Shown: piece by piece, positions 41,031-49,351 of the stretch
How the letters are laid out: each line of letters begins with the position of its first letter
How positions within the stretch are numbered: the first letter of the stretch is position 1
NCBI GenBank assembly: GCA_002490835.1
Contig: DKUU01000041.1
Coordinates: 53,390 to 117,389 of the forward strand
DNA from: Lachnospiraceae bacterium UBA7196
GTDB taxonomy: Bacteria > Bacillota > Clostridia > Lachnospirales > Lachnospiraceae
Reading direction: 5' to 3'
Length of the DNA: 64,000 bases
Notes under the pieces: generated by a model
The model's input: the letters and a program-made list of their open reading frames with translations, nothing else
Told to the model about the DNA's origin: nothing
The model's database searches: none
Program-made: the position numbers and the translations under genes

Positions 41031-41891
41031 ATGAGCGAAGTCATTTTTTCGGTATTTCCAAGTGAAAATTTTGTAGATCTGGGGCTGTATCAGTTTGGCT
41101 GGGAGCAGTGCGCCCCTTCGCATTCGTTCGGACCGGCCGCCAGAAACCACTATCTGTTTCACTACTGTCTCTCGGGTACAGGCATCCTGCACGCCGATGA
41201 CACCCGGGGCGAAACGATCACCCATCAGGTAAAGAGCGGTCAGGGCTTTATGATCTTCCCGAACCAGATCTGTACCTACATAGCGGATCACGATATCCCA
41301 TGGGAATATGTGTGGATCGAATTTGACGGGCTGCGCGCCAGAGAGACGGTGCAGCTTGCCGGACTGACCCCTGATCAGCCTGTCTACAAGGCACGCTATA
41401 AAGACATTGCTAAGACCATGAAAGATGAGATGCTCTACATCGTAAATCATAAGGAGGAATCTCCCTTTCATCTGATCGGACACCTCTATCTGTTTATTGA
41501 CAGCTTTGTCCGCGCTTCCACCTCCACGCCAATCGGCAAGGGCAACAGCCTGCGCGATTTTTATATCAAAGAGGCGTTCTCCTTTATCGAACAGAACTTC
41601 CAAAACGATATATCAGTGGAGGATATCGCTGCCTCCTGCGGCCTAAACCGCAGTTATTTCGGGAAGATTTTTCATGAAAACACAGGCAAATCACCTCAGG
41701 CATTCCTGATCTCCTACCGCATGACCAAGGCGGCGGAGCTGTTAAAACTGACAGAATTGTCAGTTGCTGACATCGGAAACGCTGTGGGTTACCCGAACCA
41801 GCTCCATTTTTCGAGAGCGTTCAAAAACGTATATGGCATTTCCCCCAGACAATGGCGTTACGAAAATAAGGCGATCGGTCTAAAATCGTGA
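41031..41891 (+). CDS. AraC-family regulator of alpha-galactoside use (MsmR-like)
   Basis: A 286-residue regulator with an N-terminal cupin-type sugar-sensing domain (about 10-150; HYCLSGTGILHADD, GQGFMIFPNQICTY) and a C-terminal pair of helix-turn-helix motifs (about 185-285; VEDIAASCGLNRSYFGKIF and LSVADIGNAVGYPNQLHFSRAF). The layout is that of RafR/MsmR activators. ATG 41031 has GAGG six bases upstream; the GTG at 41019 overlaps that ribosome site. Divergence from the importer operon makes activation of that operon in the presence of the sugar the likely role. Confidence 0.9.
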   Translation: MSEVIFSVFPSENFVDLGLYQFGWEQCAPSHSFGPAARNHYLFHYCLSGTGILHADDTRGETITHQVKSGQGFMIFPNQICTYIADHDIPWEYVWIEFDGLRARETVQLAGLTPDQPVYKARYKDIAKTMKDEMLYIVNHKEESPFHLIGHLYLFIDSFVRASTSTPIGKGNSLRDFYIKEAFSFIEQNFQNDISVEDIAASCGLNRSYFGKIFHENTGKSPQAFLISYRMTKAAELLKLTELSVADIGNAVGYPNQLHFSRAFKNVYGISPRQWRYENKAIGLKS

Positions 41892-42038
41892 CCGCCGTTT
41901 CCTATCTCTATATTTAAATTAAATCATCATTCTGATATTTTTTACTTCTTTTTGATTTTCTGAAAGCCAATCCTCCTGCTATAATGAGAGCATAAAGACA
42001 CCTATCGACCACGAAACGGGAACAAGGAGGGCCTAATC

Positions 42039-44738
42039 TTGAAACAGATCACTTTTACTGACGAACACGGAAGCTTTCGCTTAAAACAACCTGAAAATAC
42101 GAATTACTTATATTTTCCGCTGGCCTCGGTGACGGGCTTAAAAAGCAGCGTCACCCCGCTGTTTGGCGGCGACGCGAAGCTGGATCAGGAAACTTTCCTC
42201 TTAGAGCCGGTCAGCTCGGAAAACTTACATAATAACAGGGCCGTCCGCAATTTCTGGTGTCATGTGGACGGAGAAGGCATTTTTTCCGCCACGGGCGCAT
42301 CGGCCGGGCAGGAAGCCGCGAGATTTACTGACGATCAGGACGAGACCGAACTGACGGCCGGTTTTCAGTGGCAGACGGTAAAGCGTTTTTCTAAGGCGTT
42401 TCAATTGGAAGCCGTCGTCACCGCTTTTGTTCCGGTGGACTGCAATGTGGAGATCTTGCATGTCACCATAAAGAACACGTCAAACCAGCCCAAAAAGCTC
42501 ACCCCCTACGGTGCGATCCCTATCTACGGGCGGAGCGCGGATAATATCAGGGACCACCGCAATGTGACATCGATGCTCCACCGCATCGAGACCACAGCGG
42601 ACGGCGTGCTGGTCTGTCCCACCATGTCCTTTGACGAAAAGGGGCACCGCCCCAACCACAAAGTCTACTACGTCCTCGGCTGTAAGGGAGACGGCACAAA
42701 ACCCACAGGCTTCTTCCCCACGGTAGAAAGCTTCATCGGCGAGGGCGGCTTCTATACGCATCCGCAGGCCGTTCACGACAGGCTGTCCGGCGTACCCGCG
42801 GGCACTACGGCTGCCGGACGGGAAGCAATGGGCGCTTTTCGCTTTCCTGAAATCAGCTTAGCGCCCGACGAGTGTGCAGACTACATCCTGCTTGCCGGCG
42901 TGGAAGATAAGCGTGAGGGCATCGGTGATATCCTGCAAAAATACAATTCTTCCGCCAAAGTAAAAGAAGCGCTCGACCGCACGAAAACCTACTGGCAAAA
43001 AAGCGTGAACGCCGCCTTCCACACCGGCGACGGCGACTTTGACAAGCTGATGAAATGGGTCTGCTTCCAGCCTTTCCTGCGAAGACTTTTCGGCTGCTCC
43101 TTCCTGCCCCACCACGACTACGGCAGAGGCGGCAGAGGCTGGCGCGATCTCTGGCAGGACTGCCTTTCCCTGCTTTTGTTAGAGCCGGGTGATGTGGGCC
43201 GCATGATCGCCTTAAACTACGGTGGCGTCCGCATTGACGGCACTAACGCCACCATCATCGGCGCAGGCGACGGCAACTTCATCGCTGACAGAAACGGGAT
43301 CGCCAGAGTTTGGATGGATCACGCGCTTTGGCCGCAGATGACCACCAAGCTCTACATCGACCAGACCGGAGATATCGACATCCTCAATCGGGAAGCGCCT
43401 TATTTCAAGGATGCGCAGATCCTGAGAGGAACCGGCACGGACACAAAATGGAACCCCAAACTGGGCAGCAGCCAACGGACACTGGCCGGCGAGATCTACA
43501 CGGGCACTATTTTAGAGCACCTTTTGATTCAGCAGCTTACTGCCTTTTACGAGGTGGGCGATCACAACGTCTACCGCCTGCGCGGCGCGGACTGGAACGA
43601 CGCGCTGGATATGGCCTCCGAACACGGGGAGAGCGTAGCCTTCACCTGCGCCTATGCGGGCAATCTGCTGGAACTTGCGGCTCTTTTACGGCTCCTTGAC
43701 GAACAGGGCGAAAGCCACACCGTATCGCTCCTTACGGAGATCTCCATCCTGCTCGTAAACAATCCTGCGGTTTATGACAACGCGGATAAAAAGCGGGAAA
43801 TTCTTTCGAATTATGTAAACCAATGCCGTCACGCGGTGCTTGGAACCCGCAGTGAATTTTCTCTCGCTGCCCTCGCCGTCGATCTGACCGAGAAGGCAAA
43901 CTGGCTGATGAATCACCTCCGCTCTCAGGAGTGGGTGGATGTATCCGCCGACGAAGGCTGGTACAACAGCTACTATGACGATCACGGAAGGGCCGTGGAC
44001 GGCATCTTTGACGGCAGGGTGCGCATGATGCTCACGGGTCAGGTCTTCTCCATCATGAGCGGTGTGGCGGACGTAGAACAAATCCGCAAGATCACAAAGA
44101 GCGCCGACCATTATCTCTACCAAAAGGAAACCGGCGGCTACCGCCTAAACACTGACTTTGAAGAACTGAAATTCGACATGGGACGGATGTTCGGCTTTGC
44201 CTACGGCGAAAAGGAAAACGGCGCCGTCTTCTCACACATGACGGTCATGTATGCCAACGCCCTCTACCGCAGAGGTTTCGTCAAGGAAGGTTGGAAGGCC
44301 TTAAAGACGCTTGCTGACACCGCCCTTAACTTTGACACCAGCCGCATCTATCCGGGAATCCCTGAGTATTTCCGGGCTGACGGCAGGGGCATGTACCACT
44401 ATCTGACCGGCGCGGCGAGCTGGTATATGCTGACCCTGATCACGGAAGTCTTCGGCGTGCGCGGCGAGGCGGGCGACCTGCTCCTTGCCCCGAAGCTTTT
44501 GGGAGAACAGTTCGACGAGGCTGGCTGCGCTTCCGTCTCTATTCCCTTTGCGGGCAAGAATTTCACCGTCATCTACCGCAACCGGGAGAAAAAGGATTTC
44601 GGCTCCTACCGCATCGGTTCGGCAGTCTGCGGCAAAGAAAAGCTTGCCGTAAACGACGACGCCTTTCTCATCCTGCCCCGCGAAAGCCTTGAAGGCTTGT
44701 CCGGCGGCTCGCACGAGATCATTGTCGAACTGGTATAG
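42039..44738 (+). CDS. GH94 phosphorylase, laminaribiose-phosphorylase-like clade
   Basis: An 899-residue GH94 protein without signal peptide. The N-terminal beta-sandwich (to about 300) is followed by the (alpha/alpha)6 barrel with GRGGRGWRDLWQDCL and the general acid D518 in LRGADWNDALDMA. The length near 900 and the style KRFSKAFQLEAVVTAFVP recall laminaribiose phosphorylases rather than cellobiose or chitobiose enzymes (about 800), but the acceptor cannot be fixed by eye. A perfect TATAAT at 41990-41995 lacks a good -35 box, which suggests activator dependence. AACAAGGAGG precedes the start. Another GH94 gene follows after 101 bases. Confidence 0.85.
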   Translation: MKQITFTDEHGSFRLKQPENTNYLYFPLASVTGLKSSVTPLFGGDAKLDQETFLLEPVSSENLHNNRAVRNFWCHVDGEGIFSATGASAGQEAARFTDDQDETELTAGFQWQTVKRFSKAFQLEAVVTAFVPVDCNVEILHVTIKNTSNQPKKLTPYGAIPIYGRSADNIRDHRNVTSMLHRIETTADGVLVCPTMSFDEKGHRPNHKVYYVLGCKGDGTKPTGFFPTVESFIGEGGFYTHPQAVHDRLSGVPAGTTAAGREAMGAFRFPEISLAPDECADYILLAGVEDKREGIGDILQKYNSSAKVKEALDRTKTYWQKSVNAAFHTGDGDFDKLMKWVCFQPFLRRLFGCSFLPHHDYGRGGRGWRDLWQDCLSLLLLEPGDVGRMIALNYGGVRIDGTNATIIGAGDGNFIADRNGIARVWMDHALWPQMTTKLYIDQTGDIDILNREAPYFKDAQILRGTGTDTKWNPKLGSSQRTLAGEIYTGTILEHLLIQQLTAFYEVGDHNVYRLRGADWNDALDMASEHGESVAFTCAYAGNLLELAALLRLLDEQGESHTVSLLTEISILLVNNPAVYDNADKKREILSNYVNQCRHAVLGTRSEFSLAALAVDLTEKANWLMNHLRSQEWVDVSADEGWYNSYYDDHGRAVDGIFDGRVRMMLTGQVFSIMSGVADVEQIRKITKSADHYLYQKETGGYRLNTDFEELKFDMGRMFGFAYGEKENGAVFSHMTVMYANALYRRGFVKEGWKALKTLADTALNFDTSRIYPGIPEYFRADGRGMYHYLTGAASWYMLTLITEVFGVRGEAGDLLLAPKLLGEQFDEAGCASVSIPFAGKNFTVIYRNREKKDFGSYRIGSAVCGKEKLAVNDDAFLILPRESLEGLSGGSHEIIVELV

Positions 44739-44749
44739 GATACTCCTGA

Positions 44750-44784
44750 AACAGTTTACACTGTTGTCATTTTCTTGTTATAAT
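44750..44784 (+). promoter_or_regulatory. Promoter with overlapping inverted repeat before the second tandem GH94 gene
   Basis: TTTACA (44755-44760), 18 bases, perfect TATAAT (44779-44784). The -35 box lies inside the palindrome AACAGT-TTAC-ACTGTT (44750-44765), a plausible operator. Confidence 0.6.
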
Positions 44785-44839
44785 AAGAATTAACTGCTTG
44801 GTAAAACTTGGGCGGATGCGCCCGGAAAGGACTTAAACA

Positions 44840-47254
44840 ATGAAATACGGATATTTTGACGACGCGAACAGAGAATATGTGATCGACCGTCCGGACACGC
44901 CGGCTCCCTGGGTCAACTACTTAGGCTCCCCGGCCTACGGCGCGATCATCTCCAACAACGCGGGCGGCTACAGCTTTGAAAAATCGGGGGCAAACGGCCG
45001 TATCCTGCGCTATGTGTTCAATAACTTTGACCAGCCCGGCCGCTATCTCTATCTGCGGGACAATGACTCCAAGGATTACTGGTCCGCCTCATGGCAGCCC
45101 GTGGGCAAAGATCTTTCTACTTATAAAAGTGAATGCAGGCATGGCATGGGTTACACGAAAATGAGCGCCGACTACGACGGTATTCACTCAGAGGCCCTCT
45201 ACTATGTACCCTTAAACAACACCTACGAGGTCTGGAACCTGACCGTTGAGAACCGCTCGGACCGTCCGCGCAGCCTCACGCTGACAGGCTATGCCGAGTT
45301 TACCAACCACAGCAACTATGAGCAGGATCAGATCAATCTCCAGTACTCCCTGTTCATCTCCCGCACCCTCTATGCCGAAGGCAGAGTGACACAGCAAATC
45401 CACGGCAATCTGGACGCCAACCCGCTCGGCGAGCCTGTGGATGAAAAAAATCCCGTGGAGCGCTTTTTGGGCCTTGCGGGAGCGCCCGTCTCCTCCTACT
45501 GTGGGGACAAGAGCGCATTCTTAGGCAGCTATCACGGCTATGGCGATCCACAGGGCGTTGTGTCCGGCGATTTGGGAAATACCACCAATTACAACGAAAA
45601 TGCCTGCGGCGCACTCTCCTGCGTGCTCACGCTTGCGCCCGGTGAGAAAAAGACTGTCGCTTATCTTTTGGGCGCTAAGTATGCAGCTCAGGCGGATGCC
45701 ATCATCGCTTCCTATGCAGACCCTGCAGGACGGGCGGCGGAGGAGATTCAGGCTCTGAAAAATGACTGGTACGAGAAATTTGACCATCTGAAAGTAAAGA
45801 CGCCAAGCCCCATCTTTGACACCATGATCAACACTTGGAACGCCTACAACTGCTTTATGACCTTTATCTGGTCACGGGCGGCTTCCTTCATCTACTGCGG
45901 CCTTAGAAACGGCTACGGTTACCGCGACACCGTACAGGACATTCAGGGCATCATCCATCTGGCGCCGGAGATGGCGAAAGAAAAGATCCGCTTCATGCTC
46001 TCCGCTCAGGTACATCACGGCGGCGGCCTGCCTCTTGTTAAATTCACCCATAATGCAGGCCATGAGGACACCCCCGAGGATGCTTCCTACCGGGAGTCCA
46101 CGGGCCATCCCGCCTACCGCGCGGACGACGCCCTCTGGCTGTTCCCCACGGTCTTTAAGTACGTTGCCGAGACAGGCGATGTGGCCTTTCTCGACGAAGT
46201 CATTCCCTTCGCCAACAAGGACGAAGGCAGCGTTTACGAGCACTTAAAGCGCGCCATCAACTTCTCCTTAGAGAGACTTGGCCCCCACGGTACGCCCGCA
46301 GGCCTGCATGCCGACTGGAACGACTGCCTGCGTCTGGGCAAAAACGGAGAATCCTCCTTTGTGGCGATGCAGTTCTACTATGCGCTGCGAATCTTAAAGC
46401 TGTTCGCCGTGCGCAAACAGGATACCGACTATGAAAAATATCTGGACAACATGCTGTCTGAGACCGAAGAGAAGCTCCAGCGCCTTTACTGGGACAACGA
46501 CCGCTTTATCCGCGGCTTCCGCGAGACGGGTGAAAAGATCGGTCAGGCTGCCGATCCGGAGACCAATCTCTGGCTGAACCCCCAGAGCTGGTCCGTGATC
46601 AGCGGCCTTGCCAGCAAAGAGCAGGCAAAGGCTGCCATGGACAATGTGTATGAGAGACTGAACACCCCTTACGGCGCCATCCTCATGGACCCGCCCTTCC
46701 ACGAGCACATTTTTGAAGGCGCTCTGGCGTCCATCTTCAATCAGGGCACCAAGGAAAACTCCGGCATCTTCTCTCAGTCTCAGGGCTGGCTGATTCTGGC
46801 GGAAGCCCTGCGCGGCGCAGGAGACCGTGCCTTTACTTACTTTATGGAGAATGCACCCGCGGCCCAGAACGACCGCGCGGAGATCAGAAAGATCGAGCCC
46901 TACTGCTACGGGCAGTTTACGGAAGGGAAGGCCAGTCCTCACCTTGGGCGCTCCCACGTGCACTGGCTGACAGGCACCGCTTCCACTGTTATGGTCGGCT
47001 GCGTGGAAGGTATTCTGGGACTGCGCCCTGATCTGGACGGCATCCGCTTAAGTCCTGCCATTCCGAAAGACTGGAAACATTTTGAGATGGATAAAGACTT
47101 CCGCGGAAAGCACCTGCACATTATCGTAGAAAATCCGAACGGCCGGGAATCCGGCTTTGAAAAGATGACGGTAAACGGGGAAGACTACGCCGATGCCTAC
47201 ATTCCGGCGGCCCGTCTGCAGGCGGAAAACGAGATCACTCTGATCCTTTCGTAG
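44840..47254 (+). CDS. GH94 phosphorylase of unresolved specificity
   Basis: An 804-residue cytosolic GH94 enzyme. The N-terminus (MKYGYFDDANREYVIDRPDT) and DYWSASWQPVGKDLS resemble the chitobiose enzyme at 13 kb, and the general acid is D492 in GLHADWNDCLRLGKNGE. The central loop differs: where the chitobiose enzyme has GYGLHLFQPEWF, this one has GGGLPLVKFTHNAGHEDTPED, and DTAQDA is DTVQDI. Cellobiose, cellobionic acid or another beta-disaccharide could be the substrate. AAAGGA precedes the start. It has its own promoter behind the upstream GH94 gene, and its last 20 bases overlap the convergent AraC gene. Confidence 0.88.
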   Translation: MKYGYFDDANREYVIDRPDTPAPWVNYLGSPAYGAIISNNAGGYSFEKSGANGRILRYVFNNFDQPGRYLYLRDNDSKDYWSASWQPVGKDLSTYKSECRHGMGYTKMSADYDGIHSEALYYVPLNNTYEVWNLTVENRSDRPRSLTLTGYAEFTNHSNYEQDQINLQYSLFISRTLYAEGRVTQQIHGNLDANPLGEPVDEKNPVERFLGLAGAPVSSYCGDKSAFLGSYHGYGDPQGVVSGDLGNTTNYNENACGALSCVLTLAPGEKKTVAYLLGAKYAAQADAIIASYADPAGRAAEEIQALKNDWYEKFDHLKVKTPSPIFDTMINTWNAYNCFMTFIWSRAASFIYCGLRNGYGYRDTVQDIQGIIHLAPEMAKEKIRFMLSAQVHHGGGLPLVKFTHNAGHEDTPEDASYRESTGHPAYRADDALWLFPTVFKYVAETGDVAFLDEVIPFANKDEGSVYEHLKRAINFSLERLGPHGTPAGLHADWNDCLRLGKNGESSFVAMQFYYALRILKLFAVRKQDTDYEKYLDNMLSETEEKLQRLYWDNDRFIRGFRETGEKIGQAADPETNLWLNPQSWSVISGLASKEQAKAAMDNVYERLNTPYGAILMDPPFHEHIFEGALASIFNQGTKENSGIFSQSQGWLILAEALRGAGDRAFTYFMENAPAAQNDRAEIRKIEPYCYGQFTEGKASPHLGRSHVHWLTGTASTVMVGCVEGILGLRPDLDGIRLSPAIPKDWKHFEMDKDFRGKHLHIIVENPNGRESGFEKMTVNGEDYADAYIPAARLQAENEITLILS

Positions 47255-48005
47255 ACCGGTCGATCCCCCACTCGATCGCGTGGTTCTTATCACGGTACTT
47301 TTTGGGCGTCATACCGGTCTGTTCCCGAAACTGCTGGATGAAATGACTCTGGGAGGAAAAGGACAGCCGGTTGGCGATCTCAATCAGGGAATAATCGCTG
47401 TATCGCAGCATATTTTCGGCCATTTCGATCTTCTGCCTGCGAATATAGCCGCTGACGGAATCCCCTGTCTCCTTCTTGAACATCCGGGAGAGATAACCGG
47501 CGGACACCCCTAACCCGTCAGCCAGTTCCTCGATGGTGATACGCTCCTTGATATGGGCGTAGATATATTCTTTACACTGGCGGATCTGTCTTGAGCCTGC
47601 GTCGCTCTGGCGGATCCGCTGCATTTTTTCTGCGAAATCAAGCGCCATCTCATCGTGCAGATTCCTGACGCCCTGCACGGTATGTACATCGTCCAGCCGC
47701 TGAATATAGAAATCACTCATCCGAAAAGCCTGTTCGACCTGCATCCCCTTCTGGGCGCAGAGTCTGGTGACCATCGCGGTGGTGATCACAAAATGGTATT
47801 TTAAATTCGTCAGTTCATTGCGCGATAAGACGCCCACACCGTCAGTCTCCAAAAACCGCTCCTGCTCGCAGTTCTTCCGCACCGACTCCATGTCGCCCTC
47901 CGTCACCGCCTGATAGAACAAAAACTCCTCCGTTGGCTGTCTGTGTTCTACCTGATCGATCTCATCCTCCGCTTCCCAAAGAAGCCACTCATCCCGATAA
48001 CCCAT
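47235..48005 (-). CDS. AraC-family transcriptional regulator
   Basis: A 256-residue regulator. The N-terminal 140 residues form an all-helical sensing region (EFLFYQAVTEGDMESVRKN, RNELTNLKYHFVITTAM) common in Lachnospiraceae AraC proteins. The C-terminus (about 155-250) is the double helix-turn-helix with ITIEELADGLGVSAGYLSRMF and YSLIEIANRLSFSSQSHFIQQF. ATG 48005 (MGYRDEW) has GGAG upstream and overlaps the MATE stop by 17 bases, so it is coupled to the exporter. It is the last gene of the GH51-GH53-MATE group and convergent with GH94, so either could be its target. Confidence 0.88.
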   Translation of the reverse strand: MGYRDEWLLWEAEDEIDQVEHRQPTEEFLFYQAVTEGDMESVRKNCEQERFLETDGVGVLSRNELTNLKYHFVITTAMVTRLCAQKGMQVEQAFRMSDFYIQRLDDVHTVQGVRNLHDEMALDFAEKMQRIRQSDAGSRQIRQCKEYIYAHIKERITIEELADGLGVSAGYLSRMFKKETGDSVSGYIRRQKIEMAENMLRYSDYSLIEIANRLSFSSQSHFIQQFREQTGMTPKKYRDKNHAIEWGIDRSTKGSE

Positions 48006-49338
48006 ATTGTTTTCTCCACTTTCTTTCCAGCCAAATGAACACACCGATGCAGATCAGCACCGAGATTCCCGACCCCGCCGTAGAAGCCAGCCCCATCGGA
48101 AACAAGGTGTCCGCAAAATACTTTGAAGCCAGATAGGCACAGGGGATCCTCACACACACGATCGAGATGGAATTATGGATAAAGGAGATGCCCGACAATC
48201 CGTAAGCGCAGAAGTATCCGCTGAAGCAAAAATGGATTCCCGCCAGCGCCGCATCCCACACATAACCCCGCATGTACTGACCGCCAAGCCGCAGCACTGC
48301 CGCATCCTTCGCAAAAAGACCAACGAATGTCTCCGCGTCCCACTGCATCAGGGCTACCGCGAGAAGCCCCCATATAAGCGAAAGCAGCGAAGCATAAAAA
48401 AGCGTATGTCTGGCCCTGTCGTGCTTGCCCGCGCCCACATTCTGGGCGGCAAGGGCGGATACCGACTGCAGCATGGAAGACGGCACCAGAAAGAGGATGC
48501 CGATGATCTTCTCCACGATCCCTACCGCCGCCGCGTCGTTTAGCCCCCGCTTGTTGGCAATGATGGTGATGACGATGAAGGAGATCTGGATAAAACCGTC
48601 CTGCATAGCGATGGGAATCCCAATCCGCAGAATCCGTCCCATCGTCGCGCGATGAGGCTTAAAGACCTTTTTCGTAAGGAGCAGGCCCGTACGCCTTTTT
48701 CTGATCACTAAAAAGGCGATGATCACGCTCACGGTCTGGGCAATCGTAGTCCCCAGAGCCGCACCCGCCGCACCCAGCCCAAGGCCGCCGATAAAAAGGT
48801 AATCCAGTCCGATATTGGCCGCACAGGCAACGGCGATAAAGTACATGGGACTCTTCGAGTCCCCCATGCCCCGAAAGATCGAGCTGATGATATTGTAAGC
48901 CGTGATGAACGGTATCCCCAAAAAACAGATGGTCAGATAGGCTGCTGTCCCCGCTGCCGCTTCTTCTGGGGTTGACATAACATTTACAATCGGTCGTACC
49001 ATGATCAGCAGGATAGCTGTCGCCGCCAGAGACAAGAGAAAAAACAAGGTAGCCGTATTGCCCACTGCCAGAGAAGCCTTCTCCTTTTCTCCCGCGCCCA
49101 CAGCCTGTCCGATCATCACCGTGGCCCCCATGGCCAGCCCCACGATCATCACAGTCAGCATGTGCATGACCTGACTGCCGATGGACACCGCAGTGGTACT
49201 CTCCACTCCGTTAAACTGACCGATGATGAACAGATCCGCCATGCCGTAGAGGGTCTGTAAAAAATACGATAATAAAAAAGGTAAGGAAAATCCGAGAAGC
49301 GTTTTAAAAACGCTTCCCGTCGTCAGATTCTTTTCCAT
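47989..49338 (-). CDS. MATE family efflux transporter
   Basis: A 449-residue multidrug/toxin-extrusion protein with twelve membrane segments in two similar halves. The first half carries GSVFKTLLGFSLPFLLSYF and the conserved MADLFIIGQFNGVESTTAV, and the second half repeats the pattern with LRIGIPIAMQDGFIQ. It exports cationic compounds or metabolites by Na+ or H+ antiport; the substrate is unknown. GGAG precedes the start, 13 bases after the GH53 stop, so it appears to be co-transcribed with the galactanase, an odd partnership. Confidence 0.93.
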   Translation of the reverse strand: MEKNLTTGSVFKTLLGFSLPFLLSYFLQTLYGMADLFIIGQFNGVESTTAVSIGSQVMHMLTVMIVGLAMGATVMIGQAVGAGEKEKASLAVGNTATLFFLLSLAATAILLIMVRPIVNVMSTPEEAAAGTAAYLTICFLGIPFITAYNIISSIFRGMGDSKSPMYFIAVACAANIGLDYLFIGGLGLGAAGAALGTTIAQTVSVIIAFLVIRKRRTGLLLTKKVFKPHRATMGRILRIGIPIAMQDGFIQISFIVITIIANKRGLNDAAAVGIVEKIIGILFLVPSSMLQSVSALAAQNVGAGKHDRARHTLFYASLLSLIWGLLAVALMQWDAETFVGLFAKDAAVLRLGGQYMRGYVWDAALAGIHFCFSGYFCAYGLSGISFIHNSISIVCVRIPCAYLASKYFADTLFPMGLASTAGSGISVLICIGVFIWLERKWRKQYGLSG

Positions 49339-49351
49339 CTTTCGCTCCGCC

